Positions 1-8,455 of a stretch of DNA of 46,043 bases are shown here, piece by piece. The DNA is from an uncultured Parabacteroides sp. (GTDB lineage: Bacteria > Bacteroidota > Bacteroidia > Bacteroidales > Tannerellaceae): positions 1-46,043 of the forward strand of contig CALVFH010000005.1 of NCBI GenBank assembly GCA_944326775.1. Direction: 5' to 3'. The notes beneath the pieces were generated by a model. The model did not search any database. It saw only the letters and a program-made list of their open reading frames with translations, and was not told the origin of the DNA. Positions within the stretch are counted from its first letter, which is position 1. Each line of letters opens with the position of its first letter. Made by a program: the position numbers and the translations under genes.

Positions 1-83
1 AAACATGACGGTTAGATGTCGAAAAAATTTTCCCCGCTGTCGAAGACCGGCAAGCGCAATAAAATTTTCAAATGATATTTTCG

Positions 84-91
84 TATATTTG
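84..91 (+). promoter_or_regulatory. Bacteroidetes -7 promoter element (TATATTTG)
   Basis: The octamer TATATTTG matches the Bacteroidetes -7 consensus TAnnTTTG and lies 25 bp before the ATG at 117. Because it falls downstream of an earlier in-frame ATG at 72, it rules that start out. No clear -33 TTTG is seen at the right distance. Confidence 0.6.
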
Positions 92-116
92 TTACCTAAT
101 CAAAATTATATTCTTT

Positions 117-1010
117 ATGAAACACTTCTTCATCTTTTTATTTCTTATAATTACATTTCATGGATTTGGACAATCATTTTCACTTCCATCTATTCCTGAT
201 ACATTAAATACACCTGAAAGTCGAGCGACTTTCTTAGTCCAACATTATTGGGATCAATATCCTTTCGGACAAAGTACGAAACGAAGTGAACTTTCTGTTG
301 AACAAGCATTAGTTAATTATATTGATTTATTCCGATTAGTACCAATAGATCATGCAAAAGCATCACTTTACGCCACCATGCTTCAAGCAGCCAAAGAAAA
401 ACGTACGCTTTTCCTCTTTTACAACCTATTCGAAAAATATCTTTACGACCTCACCTCCCCCATGCGTGACGAACGTTTATTTGTTCCTGTTTTGGAAGCT
501 TTCCTAACCTCACCTTTATTAAAAGAAGAAGACAAATTCCGCCCTACCTATCTATTGGAAACTGTCAAGAAAAATCAGATTGGGACAAAAGCCAGCGATT
601 TTTCAATCACATTCCGTGACGGAACCCAACAAAGGCTATTACAACTTCCTCCATACACAATGATTCTTTATTTTTACGACCCGGATTGCGATGAATGCCT
701 CCAACTCACACAAACCTTACAAAAAGATACTGACATAAACTTCCTAATCAACCAAAAACAACTACAAATCGTTGCCATTTATACAGGAGAAGATACAATA
801 TATTGGAAAAAAACATATACGCATATTCCTGAAAATTGGCTTTGTGGATACGACAATAAATTGGCTATTTTAAATAGCGAATTATATGCATTACCCGGTT
901 TCCCTACCTTATACTTGCTTAATCCTGAAAAAATCATAGTATGCAAAGATGCCACATTCGAAGAATTAAAACTAAAAATCGCCTCAGAAGGTGTTACAAA
1001 AAGCAAATAA
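117..1010 (+). CDS. exported thioredoxin-fold protein, DUF5106-like
   Basis: A 297-residue exported protein. Residues 1-19 form a signal peptide (short basic start, FFIFLFLII core, ending GFGQ). The first half is helical with no motif I can name and resembles the DUF5106 domain of Bacteroidetes. The second half is a thioredoxin-like domain: YFYDPDCDEC carries a CxxC pair (C191, C194) and LPGFPTLYLL has the cis-proline loop typical of TlpA/ResA proteins. It probably acts in the periplasm as a thiol-disulfide protein. The start at 117 is chosen over 72 because the -7 element lies between them and the signal peptide begins here. It is read towards the leftward wzi-like gene, with a candidate sRNA in between. 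The thioredoxin fold is well supported; the physiological role is unknown. Confidence 0.75.
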   Translation: MKHFFIFLFLIITFHGFGQSFSLPSIPDTLNTPESRATFLVQHYWDQYPFGQSTKRSELSVEQALVNYIDLFRLVPIDHAKASLYATMLQAAKEKRTLFLFYNLFEKYLYDLTSPMRDERLFVPVLEAFLTSPLLKEEDKFRPTYLLETVKKNQIGTKASDFSITFRDGTQQRLLQLPPYTMILYFYDPDCDECLQLTQTLQKDTDINFLINQKQLQIVAIYTGEDTIYWKKTYTHIPENWLCGYDNKLAILNSELYALPGFPTLYLLNPEKIIVCKDATFEELKLKIASEGVTKSK

Positions 1011-1107
1011 CCCGTTAATCAACCTTTTAAAGCAGGGGTATTTGCAAAATAAATCTAAGACAGTACATTTTTATGCTCAAAAAGTATGCTGTATAACATA
1101 AAATCCA

Positions 1108-1115
1108 TACTTTTG
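1108..1115 (+). promoter_or_regulatory. -7 promoter element (TACTTTTG) of candidate sRNA
   Basis: TACTTTTG is an exact TAnnTTTG match in the spacer between two convergent genes. There is no downstream gene on this strand, only a strong terminator about 50 bp on, so it most likely starts a short RNA. A -33 TTTG is not evident. Confidence 0.5.
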
Positions 1116-1119
1116 CACT

Positions 1120-1190
1120 GTGTTTTTCATGGTATTAGATTTAAGGTTAGCAATGAAGATTGGTTGTCGTGAGACAACCTTTTCTTTTTT
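1120..1190 (+). ncRNA. candidate small RNA of about 70 nt
   Basis: The segment runs from a promoter element at 1108-1115 to an intrinsic terminator (stem 1162-1168 / 1173-1179 followed by a T-rich run to 1190). It lies between the 3' ends of two convergent genes. The one ATG inside (1129) opens a frame that runs on through the terminator without a stop, so a peptide is unlikely. The RNA would be about 65-70 nt, with a free 5' part of about 40 nt and a terminator hairpin. I do not recognise a family. It could instead be a terminator for the upstream gene preceded by a chance promoter match. Confidence 0.45.
1162..1190 (+). terminator. intrinsic terminator, GTGA tetraloop
   Basis: GGTTGTC (1162-1168), loop GTGA, GACAACC (1173-1179), then TTTTCTTTTTT. 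The 7-bp stem is perfect and followed by a T-rich tract on the plus strand. It ends the candidate sRNA and could also stop transcripts from the gene at 117-1010. Confidence 0.75.
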
Positions 1191-1273
1191 ATGGGATTTC
1201 CATCTTAAAAATTCGTATTTCCATCTCTTATTTTTTCTCTGTTCAGAATTAAAATCCAGGAAAACACAGAATC

Positions 1274-2761
1274 TTATTTCCAATGTTTCAATATCCCACT
1301 TTTACTTACTTTCAAACTAAACCCGGTGGTATTCTCTCCTAAAACATCCCCCAGATCAGCTCCTATACTAGCACCAAAAGTCCAACCTGGTAATTTAGGA
1401 TGAATATACGAAACATCCAATAACAAAGACACCCCATCCTTTTTCTCCAAAAAGGGTGCACCGGGCGTACCATAAGAACTCATAACCGTACAAAACATTC
1501 GATAGGATACTTGAGAAGAAAGGTCTCCACTAAATCCCACATGCCAATCTTTAACCCGAGAACTACGAAATCCTAATTTCCCATTTGTATTATATTCAGG
1601 AGCAGGAATAAGAGGTGAACCTACTCCTCGATTAAAATACGACATCCCCATTATATATTCCATACTATTATAATAATCGTCTCCGCCCCCACCTCGTCCA
1701 GGATGCGCATCATGATCAAAAGCAATATAATGGTAAGGACCGCTTTGATTCAAAGTTGTGAAATACTCAAAAACGATTTTACGAAGCCATGGATAACGCG
1801 GTAACTCAAGCTCTAATCCCCACAGCCCATCCATCCCATTATAGAATTCCATTCCAGACTGATCACTTGCCAAATGTTGATGATAACCTTTTATTCTCCA
1901 ATCATCCGCCTCATAAGCCAACAAAAAATTATAAGCCATAAAATGACTACCCAATACATTCTGTTGATCGGAAATTGTCGCATTAGCATCTCCAGCATGT
2001 CCCACAAAAACACGAATAAAGTCTTTAAAAGAATGTGGTTGTTCCCCAATAGCCGGATTAGTCGAAGTTCCTCCCCATTGAGCCACGTGTTGCACCCCTA
2101 TAATAGCAGAAAGAGGGAAATTACCCTTTGTATCTTTTATTTGAAAATACAATGCCTTCTTATGCCAGAGAACATTTTTCACATAAACTTGTTTGTCCTT
2201 CGTAAAATAACTCAGATAATCATTATCAAAAGTTCGACCAACACTAACGTTTCCTTTCACTTGCAACCAGCCTTTTGTCAGCGGCACAACGGTGAAATGA
2301 GGAATGGACAAATGTATCTCAGGCATAGGACGTGCATTAGCAGACTGCAAAACATCCCCCGTGCTCATGAAACCGTCAAGTATAGATTCATATTGCTCCT
2401 TACTACCGATTGTCAAATCCAAGCATTTATATCCCAAACTAAGATAGACCTGTTGCAAATAAAATTCCTTATATCTTGGAGCTGCAACCAATGCATCTAA
2501 ACCACCGCTCCAACGAAAACCTTTTCCAAAATTTTGTTGATGAAAAACACCAACCCGACCATACCCATTATTTGAATTCAAAGGAACAACACCATACCGA
2601 TTGCTCACCATCCAAAAGGGTGTATTCTCCCCCGTTGCCATTGAACCCAATACTTCTGCGCGATAACTTGTTGCATCCTCTGGAATTTCCGTTTGGGCAC
2701 CTATTGAAATGGTTATCGTGACAAAAAACAACAAAATAAACAATAATCGTATCGTTCTCAT
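1274..2761 (-). CDS. Wzi-family capsule assembly outer-membrane protein
   Basis: A 495-residue exported beta-barrel. Residues 1-22 are a signal peptide ending IGAQ. The N-terminal segment (YRAEVLGSMATGENTPFWM, then NRYGVVPL) is the pattern I recognise from the Bacteroidetes branch of the 'capsule assembly Wzi' family, outer-membrane barrels that help hold or export surface polysaccharide. The rest is alternating amphipathic strands rich in aromatic and Gly residues. It lies 62 bp downstream of the TonB-dependent receptor gene but has its own promoter in the gap, so it may be transcribed both ways. No capsule biosynthesis genes are in the window, so the capsule link rests on family resemblance only. 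Confidence 0.75.
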   Translation of the reverse strand: MRTIRLLFILLFFVTITISIGAQTEIPEDATSYRAEVLGSMATGENTPFWMVSNRYGVVPLNSNNGYGRVGVFHQQNFGKGFRWSGGLDALVAAPRYKEFYLQQVYLSLGYKCLDLTIGSKEQYESILDGFMSTGDVLQSANARPMPEIHLSIPHFTVVPLTKGWLQVKGNVSVGRTFDNDYLSYFTKDKQVYVKNVLWHKKALYFQIKDTKGNFPLSAIIGVQHVAQWGGTSTNPAIGEQPHSFKDFIRVFVGHAGDANATISDQQNVLGSHFMAYNFLLAYEADDWRIKGYHQHLASDQSGMEFYNGMDGLWGLELELPRYPWLRKIVFEYFTTLNQSGPYHYIAFDHDAHPGRGGGGDDYYNSMEYIMGMSYFNRGVGSPLIPAPEYNTNGKLGFRSSRVKDWHVGFSGDLSSQVSYRMFCTVMSSYGTPGAPFLEKKDGVSLLLDVSYIHPKLPGWTFGASIGADLGDVLGENTTGFSLKVSKSGILKHWK

Positions 2762-2781
2762 TTTAATTTATATCAGTGCAA

Positions 2782-2814
2782 CAAAGGTAATAAATAAGAA
2801 CTATCCTTTCCCAA
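2782..2814 (-). promoter_or_regulatory. promoter of the wzi-like gene
   Basis: On the minus strand TACCTTTG (2789-2782) is an exact -7 element. A TTG (2814-2812) lies about 22 bp upstream as a possible -33 element. The leader to the ATG at 2761 would be about 16 nt. Confidence 0.6.
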
Positions 2815-2823
2815 CCCAATTCT

Positions 2824-4896
2824 TTAAAAAGAATAGGAAAGCATCAACCAGGCAACTCGGGCATCCCGATTTCGAACTTGCTTCATCTGCATCGCATCAG
2901 TATTGATAAGAGTCGTTTCTTCCAAACTATCAAAAATATTATTTACAGAAAGATTGGCACGCAATCGTCGGTCAAGGAAATATTGAGACATTCCAGCATT
3001 CACACAATAATGACCTTCAATTTTCCCTTGCGGGGTAAGTTGATCAGAAATATAAAATCCATCAATTTGCAATTCCGTAGTCGGTGTAATCTGGATATTA
3101 ACATTTCCTTTTACATCCCAACAAACAAGCGACTTCTTCTCTCCATAGCCTATGTTTCGAGCATCAATCTCATCCCGATAGACATCACCGGATGCACCAA
3201 CAGTCAAAAATCGAACGGGACTCCAACTAGCCGCAAGTTCAAAACCTAAAGTCTGAGTGTTTCCTATGTTTTCTTTCCGCCATATCGTTTCCTCTCCTAC
3301 CGGAATTGCCAGTTCCATAATACGATTGTCTCGATTACGATAATATAAAGCAGGAGTAATACGATACCCTGAGCCATTCCATTGATAAGCGAATTCAAAA
3401 GAATGAATAACCTCATCCTTCAAATCCGGATTTCCCTGAATAAGATGGGTTGCATCACTATAATCTACGTAAGTATTCAAATAAGAACCATACGGACGTA
3501 TCACTCGTTCCTGATATTGGAAAGTCAACTTGTCTGAATGACGAAAATCATACCCCAAATAAAGATGGGGATACACACGAAATGCATTATTTACCTCTCC
3601 ATCCACCTTCAAGTGACTGGCTTCACCCTGCAACGCAATTTCTGCAGAAAAATTATTCCACCGCTTTTGCAGTGACACATAAAGTAAATTCAAATAACGA
3701 TTCACATCGTAAGCATACGTTTTCTGAACATTCGGAACCCATATTTCTTCCTTTTTATCATTAGCCTCAGTAGAAAACGATTCCAATTTAGCTCGTCCGA
3801 TATAACCGGCCTTCAAAGAAAAGGTGCCTGAAAAAGGATGCGTATAACCTACTGTCCAATAGAAATTATCCTTCTGCTGACGAATGAAAAGATTGTCTTC
3901 TGCCGCAATTTTTCCAGTTGCGGTATTTTCATTCTTATAATCATTATCTTCATCATACACAAAGTTATTATAATTGAATAACACCTTTAACTTATTCCCC
4001 TTCTTAAAACGATGTTCCCATCGAGCTTCTGCGGCATAAGCTTCTTGCCGCTGATCATTATAACGATGACGAAGCACATATTTCATCTGCTCTCCTGCTG
4101 GATTAAACACTCGATTGTTTATTCCCCCATAACGGCTATAATCCATCAGATGATACAATCCATAAACCGCAACCAAATCATTCGATGTCAAATCATAACC
4201 AATACTCAAATCTGCAAGGTGAACATCCGGACGGGCATCAGCATTATTGTTCATCACCGTTGTATTCGGCTTCGTCACTGTCGTTTTATCAAATTTGCGA
4301 GAACGGTATTCGCGCCGATAATTATATTTCCCTACAATATGAAATTTCCCAGGATGAACATTCACAATAGCACCTGCATTATAACGTTCATGCCAACCCG
4401 CGCCCAAAGTCAATTGCAATGGAGAATCTTCTGCGGAATACCGAGTCGAAGCAAGATTCAATGAACCGGCATCCCCATCAGGAACAATATCTGCTGAAGT
4501 AAAAGAAGACATCATAATCCGATCAAAAAATAGAGCAGGAAGCTGAATCAATACATCTCCGCTATACTCTTCCAACAAACCATAAGGAATCCCATTCATC
4601 AACAATCCCGGTTTATTAGAACCACGAAATGTCACGCCTCCCTCTATATCAGTAATTAATGAAGGAATCTGCCGGAAAGCCTCTGCCGTTGTAGCAGATA
4701 TACTACTCAAATTATTTTCCACCTGCAAACGCTTCATTTCCCCATTGCTCAAGCCGGCAAAACGTCGGCCTCGCACCTCTACGTCCTGAATAGACAATGT
4801 GGTATCTGCTACCACTTGTGCAGACAAATCATTTCCTGCCACACACACTATGAATGCTCCTAACAAGGCAACATGCTTCATTTTTCTCTTTTTCAT
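2824..4896 (-). CDS. TonB-dependent outer-membrane receptor
   Basis: About 690 residues. After a signal peptide (MKKRKMKHVALLGAFIVCVA) comes a TonB-box-like stretch (TTLSIQDVEVRGRRF), a plug domain (FRQIPSLITDIEGGVTFRG, MNGIPYGL) and a 22-strand-type barrel ending in aromatic YSF. It should import a substrate across the outer membrane using TonB energy. There is no carboxypeptidase-like N-terminal domain and no SusD partner, so it is not a SusC glycan importer; a metal chelate or cofactor is likelier but not shown. An upstream in-frame ATG at 4956 lies before a terminator hairpin (4941-4916), so the start is placed at 4896 (4881 is also possible). The gene begins directly after that terminator, so its expression may depend on read-through. 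Confidence 0.8.
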   Translation of the reverse strand: MKKRKMKHVALLGAFIVCVAGNDLSAQVVADTTLSIQDVEVRGRRFAGLSNGEMKRLQVENNLSSISATTAEAFRQIPSLITDIEGGVTFRGSNKPGLLMNGIPYGLLEEYSGDVLIQLPALFFDRIMMSSFTSADIVPDGDAGSLNLASTRYSAEDSPLQLTLGAGWHERYNAGAIVNVHPGKFHIVGKYNYRREYRSRKFDKTTVTKPNTTVMNNNADARPDVHLADLSIGYDLTSNDLVAVYGLYHLMDYSRYGGINNRVFNPAGEQMKYVLRHRYNDQRQEAYAAEARWEHRFKKGNKLKVLFNYNNFVYDEDNDYKNENTATGKIAAEDNLFIRQQKDNFYWTVGYTHPFSGTFSLKAGYIGRAKLESFSTEANDKKEEIWVPNVQKTYAYDVNRYLNLLYVSLQKRWNNFSAEIALQGEASHLKVDGEVNNAFRVYPHLYLGYDFRHSDKLTFQYQERVIRPYGSYLNTYVDYSDATHLIQGNPDLKDEVIHSFEFAYQWNGSGYRITPALYYRNRDNRIMELAIPVGEETIWRKENIGNTQTLGFELAASWSPVRFLTVGASGDVYRDEIDARNIGYGEKKSLVCWDVKGNVNIQITPTTELQIDGFYISDQLTPQGKIEGHYCVNAGMSQYFLDRRLRANLSVNNIFDSLEETTLINTDAMQMKQVRNRDARVAWLMLSYSF

Positions 4897-4904
4897 ACCT
4901 TTAA

Positions 4905-4941
4905 AAACAAAAAAAGTCTGTATGTTAAAACGCATACAGAC
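4905..4941 (-). terminator. intrinsic terminator between small lipoprotein gene and TonB receptor
   Basis: Minus strand: GTCTGTATG (4941-4933), 8-nt loop, CATACAGAC (4924-4916), then TTTTTTTGTTTTT. The 9-bp stem is perfect and the T-run is strong in the minus direction only. It lies between the stop of the small gene (4970) and the receptor start (4896). Confidence 0.85.
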
Positions 4942-4969
4942 CGTCACATCATTCAATTTCTACTGACTA

Positions 4970-5191
4970 TTACTCAGCAGGAACAGATTCCACCGCAGCT
5001 GAATCAACTACAGCAACATTCGCATTAACAGCAGTTGAATCGATTGTTGCTGAATCTGTTGCGGCAGGATCAACCTCCGCAGCTGAAACTTCAGTATTCG
5101 CAACTTCTGTATTTGCCTGTTCTGTTTTATTTGCACATGATGCAAACGATACTACTGCAACAACGGCAGCAAATGCTACAAACTTTTTCAT
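4970..5191 (-). CDS. small Ala/Val/Thr-rich lipoprotein
   Basis: A 73-residue protein. MKKFVAFAAVVAVVSFASC is a lipoprotein-type signal with the Cys at about residue 19, followed by ANKTEQ and a low-complexity tail built from Ala, Val, Ser, Thr, Asp and Glu (repeats of NTEV, DSA, DST). The mature part is about 55 residues, acidic and probably disordered. Similar tiny proteins are common in Bacteroidales, but I can give no function. The ATG at 5191 is chosen over an upstream start (5269) because the promoter element at 5240-5233 lies between them and the signal peptide starts here. A strong terminator follows, so it is likely a single-gene transcript. Confidence 0.75.
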   Translation of the reverse strand: MKKFVAFAAVVAVVSFASCANKTEQANTEVANTEVSAAEVDPAATDSATIDSTAVNANVAVVDSAAVESVPAE

Positions 5192-5232
5192 TTTTGTTTT
5201 AGTGTTTAAATAACCTTTGTTTAATAACGCCG

Positions 5233-5240
5233 CAAAGATA
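5233..5240 (-). promoter_or_regulatory. -7 promoter element (TATCTTTG) of small lipoprotein gene
   Basis: Minus-strand TATCTTTG matches TAnnTTTG exactly. The implied leader is about 35 nt, A-rich before the ATG, as is usual in Bacteroidetes genes that lack a Shine-Dalgarno site. Confidence 0.65.
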
Positions 5241-5353
5241 TGCAAATAACCAGATATGTTATACAGCATATATCAACTTATTTTAATATCTCCGTATTTA
5301 TTGACAATAGGCAATTAAATACGACCTGCCATATAACAGACTTCCCCAAAAGC

Positions 5354-7009
5354 TTATTCGTAAAGAAATCTCTTTATACTCTTTTTGGGTGTTTTCTCAA
5401 ACTCTGTCGGATGAATCCGAACCTCTACAATCTGCTCATAATAAGCTAATTGTTTATTCAGTTCTATCCGATTGACTTCCATTAAATCCAAAAGCTTCTT
5501 CTGATCATTGTCTTGACCCAAGGCCTCATAATCCGGATAAACCAACGCGACTAATTTCCCATTCTTCTCTACCACAACACTCTCCTGCACATAAGGCAAA
5601 TTATTCAATTTTGATTCTATTTCTTCCGGATAAATATTCTGTCCATTCGAGCTTAATATCATAGATTTGCTACGGCCACGTATATAAATACGTTTCTTTA
5701 AATCAATATACCCAAGGTCTCCTGTCCGAAGCCAACCATCCTCTGTAAAAACGGCAGCCGTAGCTTCCGGATTCTTATAATATCCCTGCATAACATTTTC
5801 TCCACGGACCTGTATCTCGCCAACCTTATCTTGCGAGTGATCAATAGCAATCCGCACATCCATAATATCCTTTAAGATTTGCCCGCAGGAACCCGGCACA
5901 AAATTCCGCCAATTATCATAACTGATTAACGGTCCGCATTCCGTCATTCCATAACCAATTGTAAAACGGAATCCAATCCGATGCAAGAAATCCGTTACCT
6001 CCTGATTCATTGCAGCTCCACCAACTATCACCTCACAAAATCGTCCGCCCAGAGCAGCAGTCAAACCATTCCTGATTTTCCGGTAAATCAGTTCCCGCAC
6101 TCCCGGAATGGCGATAGCCACACGCATCACGGGTTTAGACAACTGTGGCAATATGACCTTCTTATAGATTTTCTCCAAAATAAGCGGAACCGTAATAATC
6201 AAGTTTGGACGCACATCGGAAAACGCTTTCAACAAAATTTGCGGTGAAGGAGTCTTGCCCAAAATATTAATATGGGCACCCACCGCCAACGGAGTCAACA
6301 GATTGAAAGCACAACTATACGCATGGGCCAAGGGTAAAAAACAAAGTTCTTCATCCCCCCGGAACATCAGGTCGAGTGTCATCGCATAAGTAACATTCCC
6401 CGCCAAGTTATTCCCCGTCAACATAACTCCTTTGCTAAAACCAGTCGTCCCCGAAGTATAGTTCAGAACCATAACCTCTTCATTTCCCCGCTGGATATAA
6501 TGAACATCTTCCCGACTGAAACCGGCCGGATATGCTTCCTTCATTCGTTTATCCAATCCGCTCACAAATTCGGTTATGCGGGAGCCCTCCTTTTCATACA
6601 GACAACTAAAGTCTGAAAGCAAAAAAGCCCCTTGGATTTCCGGCATCTCCCGAATATCCAACGAGGCCCAATTCCGGTCTCCCGCAAAAAGCAGACACGC
6701 GTCGGAATGATTAACGATATGCTGAATATCATTTGCATTAAAATCCTGAAGAATAGGGACAACAACGGCACCGTAAGTCACTACCGCCATATAAACAATG
6801 CACCACCGCGCACAATCTTTTCCAACCAAAGCAATCTTATCGCCTTCCCGCACACCACAATCTTCAAACAACAAATGCAATCGGGCAATTTCCGTTGCCA
6901 TCTCTCCATAATGATATGTATATGCAGATCCATAGTCCGTTACCGCCGGCAATTCCCAATTAGCACGAAAACTATCCTCATATAACTTAATAAAATTCTC
7001 CTTTATCAT
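5354..7009 (-). CDS. AMP-forming long-chain fatty acid-CoA ligase
   Basis: 551 residues of the ANL adenylating superfamily. It should activate a fatty acid with ATP and join it to CoA through an acyl-adenylate. The P-loop YTSGTTGFSKG is at residues 184-194, YGMTECGP (aromatic/Thr-Glu adenylate motif) lies around 335-345, TGDLGYID (ribose-binding Asp) around 425, and RGRSKSMILSSNGQNIYPEEIE is the hinge and fatty-acyl ligase motif. A catalytic Lys is present near the C-terminus in KTPKKSIKRF. The length fits the 550-600 residue class. AGGAAGG lies just before the start, an unusually good Shine-Dalgarno site here. It is divergent from mtaB. Chain-length preference cannot be read from sequence. 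Confidence 0.88.
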   Translation of the reverse strand: MIKENFIKLYEDSFRANWELPAVTDYGSAYTYHYGEMATEIARLHLLFEDCGVREGDKIALVGKDCARWCIVYMAVVTYGAVVVPILQDFNANDIQHIVNHSDACLLFAGDRNWASLDIREMPEIQGAFLLSDFSCLYEKEGSRITEFVSGLDKRMKEAYPAGFSREDVHYIQRGNEEVMVLNYTSGTTGFSKGVMLTGNNLAGNVTYAMTLDLMFRGDEELCFLPLAHAYSCAFNLLTPLAVGAHINILGKTPSPQILLKAFSDVRPNLIITVPLILEKIYKKVILPQLSKPVMRVAIAIPGVRELIYRKIRNGLTAALGGRFCEVIVGGAAMNQEVTDFLHRIGFRFTIGYGMTECGPLISYDNWRNFVPGSCGQILKDIMDVRIAIDHSQDKVGEIQVRGENVMQGYYKNPEATAAVFTEDGWLRTGDLGYIDLKKRIYIRGRSKSMILSSNGQNIYPEEIESKLNNLPYVQESVVVEKNGKLVALVYPDYEALGQDNDQKKLLDLMEVNRIELNKQLAYYEQIVEVRIHPTEFEKTPKKSIKRFLYE

Positions 7010-7090
7010 TTACCTTCCTGTGATATTTTATTATAGAACAATACTTTTCCATAGAAAGTTGTTTGCAGCTGAAAGAAAACCATTATTTCG

Positions 7091-7098
7091 TATCTTTG
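7091..7098 (+). promoter_or_regulatory. -7 promoter element (TATCTTTG) of the mtaB operon
   Basis: Exact TAnnTTTG match, 18 bp before the mtaB ATG, giving a leader of about 15 nt. A TTTG at 7062-7065 is 25 bp upstream, longer than the usual 19-21 bp, so the -33 element is uncertain. Confidence 0.65.
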
Positions 7099-7116
7099 TA
7101 GCCAATTTGAAAGGAT

Positions 7117-8451
7117 ATGATAGACAACAACGTATTTGAAAATAAATCCGCGGCGTACTATACTTTAGGGTGTAAATTAAACTTTGCTGAAACATCTACC
7201 ATCGGAAAGATACTCTCTGAAGCCGGTATTCATAAGGTTCGTCCCGGGGAAACAGCAGATATCTGCATCATAAACACCTGTTCTGTTACGGAACTGGCCG
7301 ACAAGAAATGCCGGCAAATCATCCGCCGCATACACAAGGAACATCCGGGCGCTTTCATGATAGTTACCGGTTGCTACGCCCAACTGAAACCGGAAGAAGT
7401 CGCTGGCATCGAAGGAGTGGACCTGGTGTTAGGTGCCGGACAAAAACTGGATATCCTACATTATATTCATAAGCTGCAGAAACAAAACGAACAAGAGACC
7501 GGACATATTGCCGTTACGCCCTCGAACGATGTGCGCAACTTCGTCCCTTCCTGCTCTGCCGACGACCGCACCCGCCATTTCCTGAAAGTGCAGGACGGTT
7601 GCGATTACTTCTGCACCTATTGCACCATTCCGTTCGCCCGCGGGAGAAGCCGCAACGGCTCTATCGAAAGCCTTGTCGGACAAGCTGAAAATGTAGCTCG
7701 TGAAGGGGGAAAAGAAATCGTGCTGACCGGCGTAAATATCGGGGATTTCGGAAAAAGCACCGGCGAAACCTTCATCGACCTGATTCGCGCACTCGACCAG
7801 GTAGAAGGTATCGAACGCTATCGCATCTCCTCCATCGAGCCCAACCTCCTCACCGACGAGATAATCGACTTTGTCGCAACGAGCCAACGTTTCGTTCCTC
7901 ACTTCCACATCCCTCTCCAAAGCGGATGCGACGAAGTGCTGAAACTGATGCACCGCCGGTACGACACGGCTTTGTTCCGTCACAAGATAGAAAAGATCAA
8001 GCAAGTGATGCCTCATGCTTTCATCGGGGTGGATGTCATCGTAGGGACACGAGGGGAAACGGATGCGTATTTCGAAGCGGCCCGCCAGTTTATCGAAAGC
8101 CTTGACGTCACCCAATTACACGTTTTCAGCTATTCCGAACGGCCGGGCACCCAAGCCTTAAAGATCAGCTACACCGTAGAGCCTCAAGTAAAACACCAGC
8201 GAAGCCAGACACTGCTCCATATCTCCGACCGGAAATGGCATGCTTTCTATGAACAGCACATTGCCTCCGAAGCATCCGTCTTATTCGAACAAACCCGGAA
8301 AGACAACCAGATGCACGGCTTCACCGAGAATTACATTAAAGTGGAGATTCCGTACGACAGCCGGCTGGTCAACCAGGTGCGCCGCGTGCGCCTTCTCGGC
8401 TGGAACGACGACCAGACGGCACTGACGGGAGAACTCATAAACCAACAATAA
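7117..8451 (+). CDS. mtaB: tRNA t6A37 methylthiotransferase MtaB
   Basis: A 444-residue radical SAM methylthiotransferase that adds a methylthio group to t6A at position 37 of tRNAs reading ANN codons. The N-terminal domain has the three Cys of the auxiliary [4Fe-4S] cluster (C19 in TLGCKLN, C55 in NTCSVT, C86 in TGCYAQ). The radical SAM triad is C162, C166, C169 in GCDYFCTYC. The middle shows GVNIGDFG and HIPLQSGCDEVLKLMHRRY, typical of the family, and the C-terminus has a TRAM-like segment (FTENYIKVEIPYDSRLVNQV). TLGCKLN rather than TFGCQMN, and the overall pattern, favour MtaB over MiaB or RimO. First gene of a three-gene operon; the next gene begins 4 bp after its stop. Confidence 0.92.
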   Translation: MIDNNVFENKSAAYYTLGCKLNFAETSTIGKILSEAGIHKVRPGETADICIINTCSVTELADKKCRQIIRRIHKEHPGAFMIVTGCYAQLKPEEVAGIEGVDLVLGAGQKLDILHYIHKLQKQNEQETGHIAVTPSNDVRNFVPSCSADDRTRHFLKVQDGCDYFCTYCTIPFARGRSRNGSIESLVGQAENVAREGGKEIVLTGVNIGDFGKSTGETFIDLIRALDQVEGIERYRISSIEPNLLTDEIIDFVATSQRFVPHFHIPLQSGCDEVLKLMHRRYDTALFRHKIEKIKQVMPHAFIGVDVIVGTRGETDAYFEAARQFIESLDVTQLHVFSYSERPGTQALKISYTVEPQVKHQRSQTLLHISDRKWHAFYEQHIASEASVLFEQTRKDNQMHGFTENYIKVEIPYDSRLVNQVRRVRLLGWNDDQTALTGELINQQ

Positions 8452-8455
8452 AGCC

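Noticed and set aside
1-60. Possible tail of another phased array at the left edge
   Set aside because: TGTCGAA occurs at 18 and 39, 21 bp apart, but two copies at a window edge are too few to call.
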